Below, piece after piece: positions 45,315 to 55,498 of a stretch of 64,000 bases of DNA. Under the pieces are notes generated by a model. That model was not told where the DNA came from, searched no databases, and saw only the letters and a list, made by a program, of their open reading frames with translations. The position numbers were made by a program, and so were the translations under genes. Source of the DNA: Aeromonas sp. FDAARGOS 1405 (GTDB taxonomy: Bacteria; Pseudomonadota; Gammaproteobacteria; Enterobacterales; Aeromonadaceae); the NCBI RefSeq assembly GCF_019048265.1, contig NZ_CP077311.1, positions 2,117,001 to 2,181,000 of the forward strand. Direction: 5' to 3'. Each line of letters begins with the position of its first letter. Positions within the stretch are counted from its first letter, which is position 1.

Positions 45315-46583
45315 TTGGACTTGAACGACGACCTCAATCTGACCGAAAAGCTGTTTACCCGGGTCAAGAAGGTGCTGGAAACTTCCGAGATCTCCAACTC
45401 CAGCCCGGCGGACATTGCCGAAGCAGAGTCAGACGAGATGTTTATCGACGGCTCCATGTCAAAGAGCTGGTATCGCCTGCTGCGCCGCCCCTCCTGGGCC
45501 TGGCAGGGGGCCGACCCGGTCGAGGTTGAGCAGACTCTGGCCCGCATCGCCATAGCGACCGGTGAACGCACCCATGACTGCTATCTCGATACCATCAAGG
45601 GCTATGTGCCTGGCAACTGGATCTATGAGTGGAGCCAGGTGGCTGGTAACTACTTCAAGCTTGGGCGCGAACTGCGTGAGCAGGGGGATGCAGCTGGCGC
45701 CTTGAAACAGCTGCTCAAGGCGGTGCGCTACTATTCCATCGCCAGCTACCCCCATCTCAAGGATGATGAACTGGCGGATCAGGCCCAGCTGCTTGGCAAT
45801 ATGGCCTATCGCGAGGCGGGCCGGTTGTTCAAGGTGCCGCTCAAAGAGATCCAGGTGCCCTTTCGCGGCAAGCATATTCAGGGTTATCTCCACCTGCCGA
45901 CCACCGACAAACCGGTGCCTCTGGTGATCATCAGCGGGGGGATCGACTCTCTGCAGCTCGATTTCCTCAACTTCTATCTCAAGCGACTCGAGCCCAACGG
46001 CATCGGTATGCTCTCCCTCGACATGCCGGGCATCGGCTATGCCGAGCATTGGCCATTGGTACAGGATACCAGCCGCCTTCATCAGGCTGTGCTGCACTAT
46101 CTCTCCGAAGTGGCCTGGGTCGATCATCAGCGTATCGCCATGGTGGGAATGCGTCTGGCGGGCAATATCGCAGCCAGACTGGCCTTTATCGAACCCTTTA
46201 AGCTGCGCACCGTGGTCTGTGTCGGGGCCGGGGTCAATCAGGTGTTTACCAATCAGGAGTTGTTTGCCAAGTGCCCGCGCATGATGCGGGACAGCCTGGC
46301 CAACCGGTTGGGCGCTGATGCGGCTCATTGGGATACCATGCGTACCAAGTGTCAGGTATTTTCACTGAAAACGCAGGGATTACTGGGGACTCGCACCTCT
46401 GTGCCGATATTGAGTATTGGACACAAACGAGATTTCATCTGTCCCGAGCAGGATGTACGGGCATTGGCGGCGGCCAGTCGTAACGGCAAGGCCATCGTCT
46501 TCGACAAGCAGCCCTTGCTTGAGGTGTATGACAAGGCGCTGGACGAAATCGTCGAGTGGCTGAAACAGCATCTATGTATCTGA
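45315..46583 (+). CDS. frsA: Alpha/beta-hydrolase-fold protein FrsA
   Basis: The 422-residue protein is related to E. coli FrsA, which binds unphosphorylated IIA-Glc and favours fermentation. The hydrolase core shows PLVIISGGIDSLQ and DMPGIGYAEHWPL. At the nucleophile elbow the sequence is VGMRLAGNIAARLA, with Arg in place of the usual Ser, as in other FrsA, so classical esterase activity is doubtful. The start is a TTG at 45315 after AGGA; the first ATG (near residue 42) would remove conserved N-terminal sequence. It is followed by crl, as in E. coli. Confidence 0.9.
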   Translation: MDLNDDLNLTEKLFTRVKKVLETSEISNSSPADIAEAESDEMFIDGSMSKSWYRLLRRPSWAWQGADPVEVEQTLARIAIATGERTHDCYLDTIKGYVPGNWIYEWSQVAGNYFKLGRELREQGDAAGALKQLLKAVRYYSIASYPHLKDDELADQAQLLGNMAYREAGRLFKVPLKEIQVPFRGKHIQGYLHLPTTDKPVPLVIISGGIDSLQLDFLNFYLKRLEPNGIGMLSLDMPGIGYAEHWPLVQDTSRLHQAVLHYLSEVAWVDHQRIAMVGMRLAGNIAARLAFIEPFKLRTVVCVGAGVNQVFTNQELFAKCPRMMRDSLANRLGADAAHWDTMRTKCQVFSLKTQGLLGTRTSVPILSIGHKRDFICPEQDVRALAAASRNGKAIVFDKQPLLEVYDKALDEIVEWLKQHLCI

Positions 46584-46642
46584 TGCGCTGAAGGACTGAC
46601 GCCATCCCGAGGTGGCGCGGCTTGTTTAACAGGGAGGTTAAC

Positions 46643-47035
46643 ATGTCTGAAAGAGTGACCTACAAGCGACTGCTGAGACAGTTTGCTGCCATTGGCCCCT
46701 ATTTGCGTGAGGATCTCTGTGAAGAGGGGCGTTACCGTTTCGACAGTCTTTCCGTTTGTGTCAGTGCCAAACCGGCGCCAGACAAGCGGGAGTTCTGGGG
46801 TTGGTGGCTGGTGCTGGAGCAGGAGGATCATCTGTTCCGCTACCATTACCAGTTCGGATTGTACAATGCCGATGGCGAGTGGCTCGACAAGCCGATCCCC
46901 AAGAAGCACCAGGTCGAGGTGGAACGGACCCTCAACCGTTTCTACAAATTGATCAGTGACAAACTGGCCTCGCTCGAGTGTCAGCTAGTGCCTGCCGAAC
47001 AGGTGACCAACGAGTTGAGTGTAACGGCTGCCTGA
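46643..47035 (+). CDS. crl: RNA polymerase sigma-S holoenzyme assembly factor Crl
   Basis: The 130-residue protein helps sigma-S join core RNA polymerase. The family pattern YKRLLRQFAAIGPYLRE, the aromatic FWGWWLVLEQEDHLFRYHYQFGLY and the C-terminal helix are seen. GGGAGG precedes the ATG at 46643. The order frsA-crl-proBA resembles E. coli (frsA, crl, phoE, proBA). Confidence 0.94.
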   Translation: MSERVTYKRLLRQFAAIGPYLREDLCEEGRYRFDSLSVCVSAKPAPDKREFWGWWLVLEQEDHLFRYHYQFGLYNADGEWLDKPIPKKHQVEVERTLNRFYKLISDKLASLECQLVPAEQVTNELSVTAA

Positions 47036-47045
47036 GCCTCTGATG

Positions 47046-47076
47046 CCCTGCGAGAGGTTGTGACGAGCTCGCAGGG
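47046..47076 (+). terminator. Hairpin after crl
   Basis: CCCTGCGAG pairs perfectly with CTCGCAGGG around a 13-nt loop, 11 bp after the crl stop. There is no T-run, so it may be a weak terminator or an mRNA 3'-end stabiliser. Confidence 0.4.
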
Positions 47077-47118
47077 AGACTCTTGCCCCATCCTTTCATC
47101 ACCCTTTATGGAATTGCC

Positions 47119-47147
47119 TTGCAGGGCCCCATGGCCGTGGGTATAAA
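47119..47147 (+). promoter_or_regulatory. Promoter of proBA
   Basis: TTGCAG (47119-47124), a 17-bp spacer and TATAAA (47142-47147) lie 33 bp before the proB start codon. Only a weak ribosome-binding site is seen before proB. Confidence 0.65.
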
Positions 47148-47179
47148 GATATTCCTTATTTTTTAGCCTTTATGCTCCC

Positions 47180-48283
47180 ATGGAAAACAGAACCATAGTC
47201 GTCAAGTTGGGCACCAGCGTGCTCACAGGGGGGTCTTCCCAGCTCAATCGTGCCCATATGGTCGAGCTGGTCAGACAGTGTGCGGCCTTGCACCGTCACG
47301 GCCATCGGGTCGTGGTTGTCACATCAGGAGCTATCGCCGCCGGGCGTGAACATCTGGGTCACCCGCCACTGGCGCCAACCCTTCCCAACAAGCAGATGCT
47401 GGCGGCGGTTGGTCAGACCCAGCTTATTCGGGTATGGCAGGATCTGTTCAACCTCTACGGTCTGCATATCGGCCAGATGCTGCTGACCCGCGCCGATCTG
47501 GAAGATCGGGAGCGCTACCTCAACGCCCGCGACACCATGCGCACCTTGCTCGATCACCGCATTATTCCGGTCATCAACGAAAACGATGCGGTGGCGACCG
47601 CCGAGATCAAGGTCGGCGACAACGACAACCTCTCCGCACGGGCCGCCATTCTAGCGGATGCGGATCTGCTGATCCTGCTGACAGACCAGAAGGGGCTCTT
47701 TACCGCCGATCCGCGCACCAATCCCGATGCCCAGCTTATTGAAGAGGTGCAGACCATCGACGATACCTTGCGATCGCTGGCGGGTGACAGTGTCAGCGGC
47801 CTTGGCACCGGCGGCATGGCTACCAAGCTGCAGGCCGCCGATGTGGCCCGTCGAGCTGGTGTCAACGTGGTGATCGCGACCGGCCAGATGCCGGAGGTGA
47901 TTGGCCGTCTTGCCAAGGGTGAGCGGATTGGCACCCTGTTTCCCGCGCTGGCGTCCCCGCTGGAAGGACGCAAGAGCTGGATCCTGGCAGGCCCACCTCC
48001 TCACGGCGAAGTCCATGTTGATCAGGGGGCTGTCGCCGCCATGAAGGATAAAGGCTCCAGCCTGCTGCCCAAGGGGATCGTTGCGGTCAAGGGCGACTTT
48101 ATTCGGGGCGATGTGGTGCGTATTCTTGATCCCAAAGGCGCCGAGTTGGCGCGCGGTATCTGCCGTTACGACCATCTGGAGCTGGATAAACTGCGCGGCG
48201 TCCACTCGGATCAGATTGAGCAGGTACTGGGCTATGGATATGGTTCAGTAGCCATCCATCGAGACGATATGGTGCTGCTCTAA
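47180..48283 (+). CDS. proB: Glutamate 5-kinase ProB
   Basis: The 367-residue enzyme phosphorylates glutamate in the first step of proline synthesis and is feedback-inhibited by proline. It has [46 protein letters not shown] and a C-terminal PUA domain (about 275-360). It forms an operon with proA, 34 bp downstream. Confidence 0.97.
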   Translation: MENRTIVVKLGTSVLTGGSSQLNRAHMVELVRQCAALHRHGHRVVVVTSGAIAAGREHLGHPPLAPTLPNKQMLAAVGQTQLIRVWQDLFNLYGLHIGQMLLTRADLEDRERYLNARDTMRTLLDHRIIPVINENDAVATAEIKVGDNDNLSARAAILADADLLILLTDQKGLFTADPRTNPDAQLIEEVQTIDDTLRSLAGDSVSGLGTGGMATKLQAADVARRAGVNVVIATGQMPEVIGRLAKGERIGTLFPALASPLEGRKSWILAGPPPHGEVHVDQGAVAAMKDKGSSLLPKGIVAVKGDFIRGDVVRILDPKGAELARGICRYDHLELDKLRGVHSDQIEQVLGYGYGSVAIHRDDMVLL

Positions 48284-48317
48284 TCAGGGCGGCACAGCAT
48301 GAACAAAGGGAAATGAG

Positions 48318-49571
48318 ATGAGTCTGGAGAAAATGGGGCAGGCGGCCCGAGAAGCCGCCTATCAGCTGGCTACCATCAGCACGGCGCAGAAGAATCGGGC
48401 ACTGGCCGCCATCGCCGACGAGCTGGAAGCGCGCAGTGAGCAGGTCCTCGCCGCCAACGCGAAAGATATCGCCGCCGGCCGTGAAGCGGGCTTGTCAGAG
48501 GCGATGCTGGATCGCCTGCTGCTCAATCCGGCCCGGCTAGCCGGTATCGTGGCAGATGTGCGCAAGGTGATCACGCTGGACGATCCGGTCGGCGCCGAAA
48601 TGGATAGCCGGGTGCTGGAAAATGGCCTGCGTCTCTCCCGTCGTCGGGTGCCCATCGGGGTTATCGGCGTCATCTACGAGGCGCGCCCCAACGTCACCAT
48701 CGACATCGCCAGCCTCTGCCTCAAGACCGGTAACGCCAGCATACTGCGCGGCGGGCGCGAGACCTTCCACTCCAATCTGGAACTGGTGCGGGTGATCCAG
48801 CATGCCTTGGCGGCCTCCGGTCTGCCCGAGGCGGCGGTGCAGTACATCGACAACCCGGATCGGGCGCTGGTCGGCGAGCTGCTGCGCCTCGACCGCTATG
48901 TAGACATGATCATCCCCCGCGGTGGCGCCGGCCTGCACAAGATGTGCAAGGAGAACAGCTCCATCCCGGTCATCATCGGCGGGTTTGGCATCAGCCACAT
49001 CTTCGTCGACGAGAGCGCCGATCTGGTGCGCTCTCTGGCGGTTATCGACAACGCCAAGGTGCAGCGCCCCTCCGCCTGCAACGCCCTCGATACCCTGCTG
49101 GTACACGAGAAGGTGGCAGCCACCTTCCTGCCGCAACTGGTGACGCTGATGAACGAGCGCAAGGTGACGCTGGTGGCCGCGGCCAACACCATGACGCTGC
49201 TGGCGGGTGCCGACAACCTGTGCGAGGCGGGGCCGGAGGATTTCGATACCGAGTGGCTGGGGCTGACCCTGGGGGTCAAGCTGGTGGCGGATGTGAACGA
49301 GGCGCTGGCCCATATGCGCGAGCACAACGCCGGCCACTCCGATGCCATCCTGACCAACGATCTGGCCAACGCCGAGCGTTTCGTCAACGGGGCCGGTTCG
49401 GCGGCTGTCTACGTCAACGCCTCGACCCGTTTCACCGATGGTGGCCAGTTTGGGCTGGGGGCCGAGGTGGCGGTCTCGACCCAGATGCTGCACGCTCGTG
49501 GCCCCATGGGGCTGACCGAGCTCACCAGCTACAAGTGGGTGGGGCAGGCCGATTACCTTAGCCGCGCCTGA
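48318..49571 (+). CDS. proA: Gamma-glutamyl phosphate reductase ProA
   Basis: The 417-residue NADPH-dependent enzyme makes glutamate-5-semialdehyde. It has the [14 protein letters not shown] motif, [23 protein letters not shown] and the catalytic Cys in [14 protein letters not shown], and the C-terminal [25 protein letters not shown] precedes the ATG. It is the second gene of proBA, with a terminator after it. Confidence 0.97.
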   Translation: MSLEKMGQAAREAAYQLATISTAQKNRALAAIADELEARSEQVLAANAKDIAAGREAGLSEAMLDRLLLNPARLAGIVADVRKVITLDDPVGAEMDSRVLENGLRLSRRRVPIGVIGVIYEARPNVTIDIASLCLKTGNASILRGGRETFHSNLELVRVIQHALAASGLPEAAVQYIDNPDRALVGELLRLDRYVDMIIPRGGAGLHKMCKENSSIPVIIGGFGISHIFVDESADLVRSLAVIDNAKVQRPSACNALDTLLVHEKVAATFLPQLVTLMNERKVTLVAAANTMTLLAGADNLCEAGPEDFDTEWLGLTLGVKLVADVNEALAHMREHNAGHSDAILTNDLANAERFVNGAGSAAVYVNASTRFTDGGQFGLGAEVAVSTQMLHARGPMGLTELTSYKWVGQADYLSRA

Positions 49572-49593
49572 TAACAGTCTGTTTCACATACAA

Positions 49594-49624
49594 AAATGCC
49601 GACCACTTGGGTCGGCATTTTATT
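49594..49624. terminator. Terminator after proA
   Basis: AAATGCCGACC pairs with GGTCGGCATTT around ACTTG, followed by TATTT. It lies between the convergent proA and the lipoprotein gene. Confidence 0.88.
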
Positions 49625-49657
49625 TGGCGGATATCGGGAAGATATCAGGCGTTCGGG

Positions 49658-50047
49658 TTACTCCCCCTGATAGAGCACCTTGTCACCGGATTTGAGCACA
49701 TAGCCCTTCCAGGGGAAGAGGGTGTAGCCGCTACCCTGCCACGACCAGTTGCCTTCCATGCCCTGACGGGCAAGCTGGTGCTGCTCGCCAGTGGGCAGGG
49801 TGAGCTCGGCCTTGCTCTGATCGGTGTTGAACAGCACGAACGCGCTGCTGGTCTGGCCGGCATCGGTCGGATTGAGCCGGATACCCTCTTCAAACAGGCG
49901 CACACATTTGCCAGTCAGCGCCGACCACTGATAGCCCGCACTGCCGATACAGCCGTGGCTGTCGCGATCGCTGCCCACCAGATGTTGTTCCGGTGTACTG
50001 CATGCCGCCAGCAGCAGAGAGGCGGCCATCAGAATCAAGGTTCGCAT
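49658..50047 (-). CDS. Putative lipoprotein of unknown function (129 residues)
   Basis: The signal peptide MRTLILMAASLLLAACS has lipobox LAAC (Cys 16). The mature part contains GCIGSAGYQWSALTGKCVRLFEEGIRL and a beta-rich C-terminus (YTLFPWKGYVLKSGDKVLYQGE). I cannot name the family with confidence. It is last in the rsgA-psd-VF530-DUF2960 series, 2 bp after the DUF2960 gene. Confidence 0.82.
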   Translation of the reverse strand: MRTLILMAASLLLAACSTPEQHLVGSDRDSHGCIGSAGYQWSALTGKCVRLFEEGIRLNPTDAGQTSSAFVLFNTDQSKAELTLPTGEQHQLARQGMEGNWSWQGSGYTLFPWKGYVLKSGDKVLYQGE

Positions 50048-50049
50048 GG

Positions 50050-50313
50050 TTACTCCTGATCCTCTTCGAGATTGTCCCGTTCGATGACGATGTTGGAGAA
50101 TCCCAACTCTTTGAAGTAGTTCTCCTGGTAATCCTTCACGCTTTTCTTGTCACGGCGACATACCTGAGCCAGCTGGGCCTCCATGGCGTGGAAACTGGAG
50201 AGATCCAGCCCTTCGGCTGCGGCGATGGCGTCGTAGATGCTGCGGAACTTGTCGTTGGCATAGCCGAGCTCTTTGGCCTGTTTTTTATAGGTGTACGTAA
50301 TCTTAAAGGCCAT
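50050..50313 (-). CDS. DUF2960 family small protein
   Basis: The 87-residue protein has the pattern [44 protein letters not shown], which fits the Vibrio/Aeromonas DUF2960 family as I recall it. It has no signal or membrane segment and its function is unknown. Its start overlaps the end of the VF530 gene by 11 bp. Confidence 0.75.
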   Translation of the reverse strand: MAFKITYTYKKQAKELGYANDKFRSIYDAIAAAEGLDLSSFHAMEAQLAQVCRRDKKSVKDYQENYFKELGFSNIVIERDNLEEDQE

Positions 50314-50572
50314 CTTGCCCTTCCTTCTTCGATTTGGCTTGCTTGCGCTGGACGTAGAGGTAGAGGCTTTCGACCTTCTCCCGAGCCCAGGGGGTCTTGC
50401 GCAAGAACTTCAGGCTGGACTTGATGCTGGGATTATCGGTGAAGCAGCGGATATTGATCTGCTGCCCCAGCTCTTCCCAGCCATAGTGCTCGACCAGCGC
50501 GGTGACGATGGCCTCCAGCGTCAGCCCGTGCAGCGGGTTGTTCTTCTGCGAGGCGTTCGGTTGCTCGCTCAT
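50303..50572 (-). CDS. VF530 family DNA-binding protein
   Basis: The 89-residue protein has [58 protein letters not shown], the core of the VF530 (DUF2132) family, named after a Vibrio fischeri protein reported to bind DNA. The C-terminus is basic. It starts on the psd stop codon (4-bp overlap). Confidence 0.88.
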   Translation of the reverse strand: MSEQPNASQKNNPLHGLTLEAIVTALVEHYGWEELGQQINIRCFTDNPSIKSSLKFLRKTPWAREKVESLYLYVQRKQAKSKKEGQDGL

Positions 50573-51441
50573 GCCTGCTCCGCCAGCTTGGCAAAGGGCT
50601 GACCCATGCGGGTGGTGACCCCGTTGGCCAGATGGGGCTCGAAACCGGCCAGCATGCCCGGGCCAAACAGGCAGACCACGGTGCTGCCCAGCTTGAACAG
50701 CCCCATCTCGGCGCCTTTTTGCAGGGTGATGGCCTCGTCGCCTGTGTAATCCCAGCGCACCACCTTCTTCTCTTTGGTTGGCGCAATGCTGCCGGCCCAG
50801 ATGGTTTCGATGCTGGCCACGATAGTGGCACCGACCAGCACCAGCGCCATGGGGCCGTGTGGGGTGCGGAAGGTGGCCACCACCCGCTCGTTGCGGGCAA
50901 ACAGGTTGGGCACGTTCTCGGCGGTGAGCGGGTTGACGGAGAAGAGATCCCCCGGCACGAACACCATGCTCTCCAGTACGCCGTCCAGCGGCATGTGGAT
51001 GCGGTGATAATCCTTGGGCGCCAGGTAGATGGTGGCGAAGTCGCCATCCTTGAACGGTGCCACCAGATCCTCATAACCGCCCAGCAGCTCGCGGGCGCTG
51101 TAGTCGTGGCCCTTGGCCTGAATGATGCGACCCTGCTGGATGGGGCCGAGCTGGCTGACGGTACCATCCACCGGCAGCGCCAGAGTCATGGCATCTTCTA
51201 CCACGGGGCGGATTCCGGGCTTGAGCTCGCGGGTGAAGAACTCGTTGAAGCTCTTGTAGTGGGCCGGGCTCTCGTGCAGCGCCTCGCTCATGTCGACCTT
51301 GTACTGCTTGATAAAAGCCTCGATCACTTTGGTGGTGATGTTGCCCGCTTCGGCAGCGGCAAATTTGCCGATCAGACGGGAGAGGGCGTGCTTGGGCAGA
51401 CAGTATTGACCGGCAATTTTCAGGTTGTCAGTAATGCTCAT
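50569..51441 (-). CDS. psd: Phosphatidylserine decarboxylase proenzyme
   Basis: The 290-residue pyruvoyl enzyme makes phosphatidylethanolamine. It self-cleaves in the LGST motif ([13 protein letters not shown] near the C-terminus), giving the pyruvoyl alpha chain. Other marks are [15 protein letters not shown] and [11 protein letters not shown]. The frame is open to 51819, but [17 protein letters not shown] at 51441 aligns with the family start; two in-frame ATGs at 51447 and 51450 are also possible. It follows rsgA, as in E. coli. Confidence 0.94.
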   Translation of the reverse strand: MSITDNLKIAGQYCLPKHALSRLIGKFAAAEAGNITTKVIEAFIKQYKVDMSEALHESPAHYKSFNEFFTRELKPGIRPVVEDAMTLALPVDGTVSQLGPIQQGRIIQAKGHDYSARELLGGYEDLVAPFKDGDFATIYLAPKDYHRIHMPLDGVLESMVFVPGDLFSVNPLTAENVPNLFARNERVVATFRTPHGPMALVLVGATIVASIETIWAGSIAPTKEKKVVRWDYTGDEAITLQKGAEMGLFKLGSTVVCLFGPGMLAGFEPHLANGVTTRMGQPFAKLAEQA

Positions 51442-51469
51442 GTTCATCATCAACGTAGGTTTATTAGGG

Positions 51470-52504
51470 TCACAGGCGCGCCTGTTGGCGACCGTGACGG
51501 GCTTCCTGCATGGTTTCCAGGATGCGGTGATAGTTGTGGAAGCGATCAGCGCTGATGGCGCCCGCGTCGACCGCGGCGCGCAGGGCACAGCCGGGATCGT
51601 CCTTGTGGGTACAGTCGCGGAACTTGCAGCCACCCAGATAGTCGCGGAATTCGACGAAGCACCAGGTGATGCGGTCGGCCTCCAGATGCCAGAGGGCGAA
51701 CTCGCGGATCCCGGGGGAGTCGATGAGATCGCCACCGCTCGGGAAGTGGTAGAGCCGCGCCGTGGTGGTGGTGTGCTGGCCGAGCCCCGAGTTCTCGGAG
51801 ATCTCGCCGGTGAGCACATCCAGCCCCGGCATCAGGGCATTGGTGAGGGACGACTTGCCGACCCCGGACTGGCCGACGAAGATGCTGATCTTGTCGGTCA
51901 GTGCGGCTTTCAGCTCATCGAGCCCTTCGCCGCTCTCGCAGCTCACCAGCAGCACTTCGTAATTGAGTTTGCGATAGGTTTCGAGCTGGCTCTCGATGCG
52001 CGCTCTGGCGGCATCATCGAGCATGTCGACCTTGTTCAGCACGATGAGGGGGCGGATCTCCACATCCTCGGCGGCCACCAGATAGCGGTCGACGATGTTG
52101 GTGGAGAACTCGGGCATCACCGCCGAGACGATGATGATCTGGTCGATGTTGGCGGCGATGGGTTTGACCCCGTCGTAGAAGTCCGGCCGGGTCAGTACCG
52201 AGTGGCGCGGATGCACCGCCTCGATGACGCCCGCTGTCGCGGCATTGAGGCCGGGACGCCACACCACCTTGTCGCCACAGACCAGACTGCTGATGCTGCT
52301 GCGCCGCAGGTTGCTGCGGTGGATGGTGCCATCGCTCGCTTCCACGTCCGCGTGTTGACCGAAACGGCTGATCACCACCCCTTCGATGGCCGGGCCAAAC
52401 AGGGTGTCATCCACCTCTGTGGTGTGCTCTTTTTGCAGCCGACGCTCGCGGTTGGCCTGGACGCGTCTTTGTTGACCCAGATTGAGTTTTGCTTTCTTTG
52501 CCAC
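51470..52504 (-). CDS. rsgA: Ribosome small-subunit-dependent GTPase RsgA
   Basis: The 344-residue circularly permuted GTPase acts in 30S maturation. After an OB fold the motifs appear in permuted order: NKVDML (G4), [14 protein letters not shown] (G1) and [10 protein letters not shown] (G3). The zinc knuckle [14 protein letters not shown] is near residue 300. The start is a GTG at 52504 giving [14 protein letters not shown], like E. coli; the frame extends upstream. It diverges from orn. Confidence 0.94.
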   Translation of the reverse strand: MAKKAKLNLGQQRRVQANRERRLQKEHTTEVDDTLFGPAIEGVVISRFGQHADVEASDGTIHRSNLRRSSISSLVCGDKVVWRPGLNAATAGVIEAVHPRHSVLTRPDFYDGVKPIAANIDQIIIVSAVMPEFSTNIVDRYLVAAEDVEIRPLIVLNKVDMLDDAARARIESQLETYRKLNYEVLLVSCESGEGLDELKAALTDKISIFVGQSGVGKSSLTNALMPGLDVLTGEISENSGLGQHTTTTARLYHFPSGGDLIDSPGIREFALWHLEADRITWCFVEFRDYLGGCKFRDCTHKDDPGCALRAAVDAGAISADRFHNYHRILETMQEARHGRQQARL

Positions 52505-52595
52505 TCGATTCGCCAGTTTATGAACAGATCCAAAGCCAGTATGATACATGCAAATTGGCAAAATTCCGCCATTCCTCCCAACAGAGAGAGTAATC

Positions 52596-53141
52596 ATGAC
52601 AGTCAGCGCGCAGAACCTGGTATGGATCGACATGGAGATGACGGGTCTCGACCCCGAAGAGAACGTGGTACTGGAGATTGCCACCATCGTCACCGACAAG
52701 GACCTGAACGTGCTGGCCGAAGGGCCGGTCATCGCCATTCACCAGAGCGACGAAGAGCTGGCCAAGATGGACGAGTGGAACGTCAACACCCATACCAACA
52801 GTGGTCTGGTGGCCCGGGTCAAGGCGAGCCAGCATGACGAGGCGAAAGCCGTTGCCGAGACCCTCGCGTTCATTCGCCAGTGGGTGCCGGAGCGCACCAG
52901 CCCGCTGTGCGGCAACAGCATCGGTCAGGATCGCCGCTTCATGGTCAAGCACATGGCTGATCTGGAAGCCTTCTTCCACTACCGCAACGTCGACGTCAGC
53001 ACCATCAAGGAGCTGGTACGCCGCTGGCAGCCGGAGTTGCTGGATCAGTTCAAGAAGAGCGGCACCCACCAGGCGCTGGACGACATCCGCGAATCCATCG
53101 CCGAGCTGCAGTTCTATCGCAGCCACGTCTTCAAGATCTGA
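52596..53141 (+). CDS. orn: Oligoribonuclease Orn
   Basis: The 181-residue DEDDh exonuclease degrades dinucleotides, including pGpG from c-di-GMP breakdown by EAL proteins. It has [24 protein letters not shown] and the catalytic His/Asp of [14 protein letters not shown] 52596 matches the family and follows AGAGAGAG. The tRNA-Gly cluster follows, the same neighbourhood as E. coli orn-glyVXY. Confidence 0.97.
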   Translation: MTVSAQNLVWIDMEMTGLDPEENVVLEIATIVTDKDLNVLAEGPVIAIHQSDEELAKMDEWNVNTHTNSGLVARVKASQHDEAKAVAETLAFIRQWVPERTSPLCGNSIGQDRRFMVKHMADLEAFFHYRNVDVSTIKELVRRWQPELLDQFKKSGTHQALDDIRESIAELQFYRSHVFKI

Positions 53142-53232
53142 TTCCCCGGCAAGGGTTTGTCATGCGCTGGCTGCTAAAATCGACAGTTCGGCCAGCTTTT
53201 GAGCGAACGCGCGCAACCAGACAAAAAAGCCC

Positions 53233-53260
53233 TTGCAATTGGAATGACTGCTCTTATAAT
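53233..53260 (+). promoter_or_regulatory. Promoter of the tRNA-Gly cluster
   Basis: TTGCAA (53233-53238), a 16-bp spacer and perfect TATAAT (53255-53260) followed by a GC-rich discriminator (TCGGCTCCCG), typical of stable RNA promoters under stringent control. Confidence 0.82.
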
Positions 53261-53319
53261 TCGGCTCCCGTACAGTAGCGCAAGCAACCAAATGCTGTAC
53301 GGCCTGTTTTAAGGTAGTT

Positions 53320-53395
<76 letters not shown>

Positions 53396-53432
53396 AAAAT
53401 CTGATGATGACACTGGTGCAAACCAGCCCGAT

Positions 53433-53508
<76 letters not shown>

Positions 53509-53541
53509 ATCATCAGCCAGCCTCAAGACAACCAAATTGTT

Positions 53542-53617
<76 letters not shown>

Positions 53618-53642
53618 AAAAATTTGTAAGTGATATTCCGAT

Positions 53643-53718
<76 letters not shown>

Positions 53719-53742
53719 ATCACTTGCAGATGACATTCTGTT

Positions 53743-53818
<76 letters not shown>

Positions 53819-53842
53819 AACATTTGTAAGTGACATTCCGTT

Positions 53843-53918
<76 letters not shown>

Positions 53919-53942
53919 ATCACTTGTAAATGACATTCTGTT

Positions 53943-54018
<76 letters not shown>

Positions 54019-54196
54019 ATCTCTCTTCGAAGCTTTCATAATCCCTCTGAATTGCCCTTCACATCGCGTTGCGATGCTTTGTCGTATCTGGCGTTTACTC
54101 AGCGAGTCTCCGCCGCCTTCTGCGAACAGGAAGGTGGTACGGGTTCATTGTGCGGGTTTTACGAGGGAAAGGTGGTTGGCAGGAAGAATTGCGGGC

Positions 54197-54226
54197 AAAA
54201 AAGAGGAGGGGCCTTGGCTCCTCCTG
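54197..54226 (-). terminator. Terminator of the cold-shock gene
   Basis: Read on the minus strand, GGAGGAGCC and the following CCCCTCCTC form a stem, followed by six T. It lies about 20 bp after the cold-shock gene stop codon. Confidence 0.75.
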
Positions 54227-54246
54227 CATGATTCACTGGCGCGGGC

Positions 54247-54456
54247 TTAGACCAGAGTAACGTTCTCAGCCTGAGGGCCTTTTTTGCCCTGGGTCACAGT
54301 GAACTGGACTTTTTGACCTTCAGCCAGGGTTTTGAAACCGGTGCTCTGGATGGAGGAGAAGTGAACGAATACGTCCGGACCCTGGGATTGTTCAATAAAG
54401 CCAAAACCCTTGGTTTCGTTGAACCATTTTACTTGGCCGGTGCGAATGTCAGACAT
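54247..54456 (-). CDS. Cold-shock-domain protein (CspA family)
   Basis: The 69-residue OB-fold nucleic-acid chaperone has RNP1 (KGFGFIEQ) and RNP2 (VFVHFS), the start [15 protein letters not shown] and the end [16 protein letters not shown]. It melts RNA structure. Which Csp paralogue it is cannot be told. It has a predicted 5' leader of about 130 nt, a hallmark of regulated csp genes. Confidence 0.95.
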   Translation of the reverse strand: MSDIRTGQVKWFNETKGFGFIEQSQGPDVFVHFSSIQSTGFKTLAEGQKVQFTVTQGKKGPQAENVTLV

Positions 54457-54624
54457 GTGCTAAATCCTATCAATAACAAAATGAAACTAAGCCCGTGCTG
54501 GGCTGCATTTGCCTTGCAAGCAGGGGTTGGCTCATGACTGACCACGTCTCTTTGTCCCAGTAGCACGTAGAACAATCCCTGTCTAAAGCACAAACGATTG
54601 TACGTTAGCGCCGATCCTTGTCAA
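54457..54624 (-). promoter_or_regulatory. Promoter and long 5' leader of the cold-shock gene
   Basis: On the minus strand TTGACA (54619-54624), a 16-bp spacer and TACAAT (54597-54602) predict a start near 54590 and a leader of about 130 nt with a hairpin (GCCCAGCACGGGC near 54516-54528). Long structured leaders of cspA-type genes control translation at low temperature. AGGA lies before the ATG. Confidence 0.65.
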
Positions 54625-54730
54625 TTTGACCCCTTTCGTTTTTTGAACAAGCTAAAAATATTGTGAAGTCAGTAGCTTATTTGAAGATATTTGACTGAAA
54701 AAAAACGGGAGGCCAGCGCCTCCCGTGTTG

Positions 54731-55399
54731 TTATTCCTTGAGGGCGAACCCTTCGCCCTGCCGGTCGTAGCGGTAAACCGCCTGACCGTAGGAGCGGATC
54801 TCCACCCGCTGGATGCGGCGGGTGTCGTCCACCAAGATGAAGATAGAGCGGCCCGATTGCAGGCGGGTCAGGGGGCGATCCGGCCCCTCGATGGCGATCA
54901 GGCGGCTCAACTCGGCACCGGGTAACTCGAATTTACGCCAGATGGAGTAGAGGGTCTCACCCGCCTGCACATCGTGTTGCAGCCAGGTACCGTTGACCTT
55001 CTCTTCGACCGGCTTGGCTGCCGCGGGGGCACTGCCTGCCGCGCCATTACCGACAGTTAGAGCTTGAGCAGGCACGGCCAGCGGCACTTCCAGCGAGCCG
55101 GAAGGGGCGGCTTTGGGGGCGGATGGTGCCGGCTCCCAGGCCAGCACCAGCAACCAGAGCGGGATCAGGATCAGCAGACCTATGGTGTTTTTGCGGGGCA
55201 GCGGGCTGGACAGCTTGAATTTGCCTGCTTTGGCATCCTGGCGGCGTTGACCGAGGTTGCTCATCCCTTGGCCAAAACGTTGGCGCAGGGACAGGGTCGC
55301 GGCATTGATGCGATGGAGCAGGGATCCTTGTGATTCGTCTTGGCGACGCTGCTGGGCTCGTCTGTTATGGCCTCGTGGGCGACGGTCCGGGGTGGGCAC
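54731..55399 (-). CDS. OapA/YtfB-like cell-envelope protein with a LysM-like domain
   Basis: The 222-residue protein has a basic cytoplasmic N-terminus (RRPRGHNRRAQQRRQ), one membrane helix near 73-90 (NTIGLLILIPLWLLVLAW), an Ala/Pro-rich linker and a C-terminal OapA-type LysM-like domain (VQAGETLYSIWRKFELPGAELSRLIAIEG). E. coli YtfB and Haemophilus OapA share this layout; YtfB is linked to cell division and glycan binding. It is a single gene. Confidence 0.85.
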   Translation of the reverse strand: MPTPDRRPRGHNRRAQQRRQDESQGSLLHRINAATLSLRQRFGQGMSNLGQRRQDAKAGKFKLSSPLPRKNTIGLLILIPLWLLVLAWEPAPSAPKAAPSGSLEVPLAVPAQALTVGNGAAGSAPAAAKPVEEKVNGTWLQHDVQAGETLYSIWRKFELPGAELSRLIAIEGPDRPLTRLQSGRSIFILVDDTRRIQRVEIRSYGQAVYRYDRQGEGFALKE

Positions 55400-55498
55400 G
55401 GCATTTACCTCTCACTACATTGCCTGCCATCAGGCAAATTCGCCGCCTATGGTAAACGGACTCGCCCCCGAGGGGGAGAGTCCTGAGGCGGAAAATTA

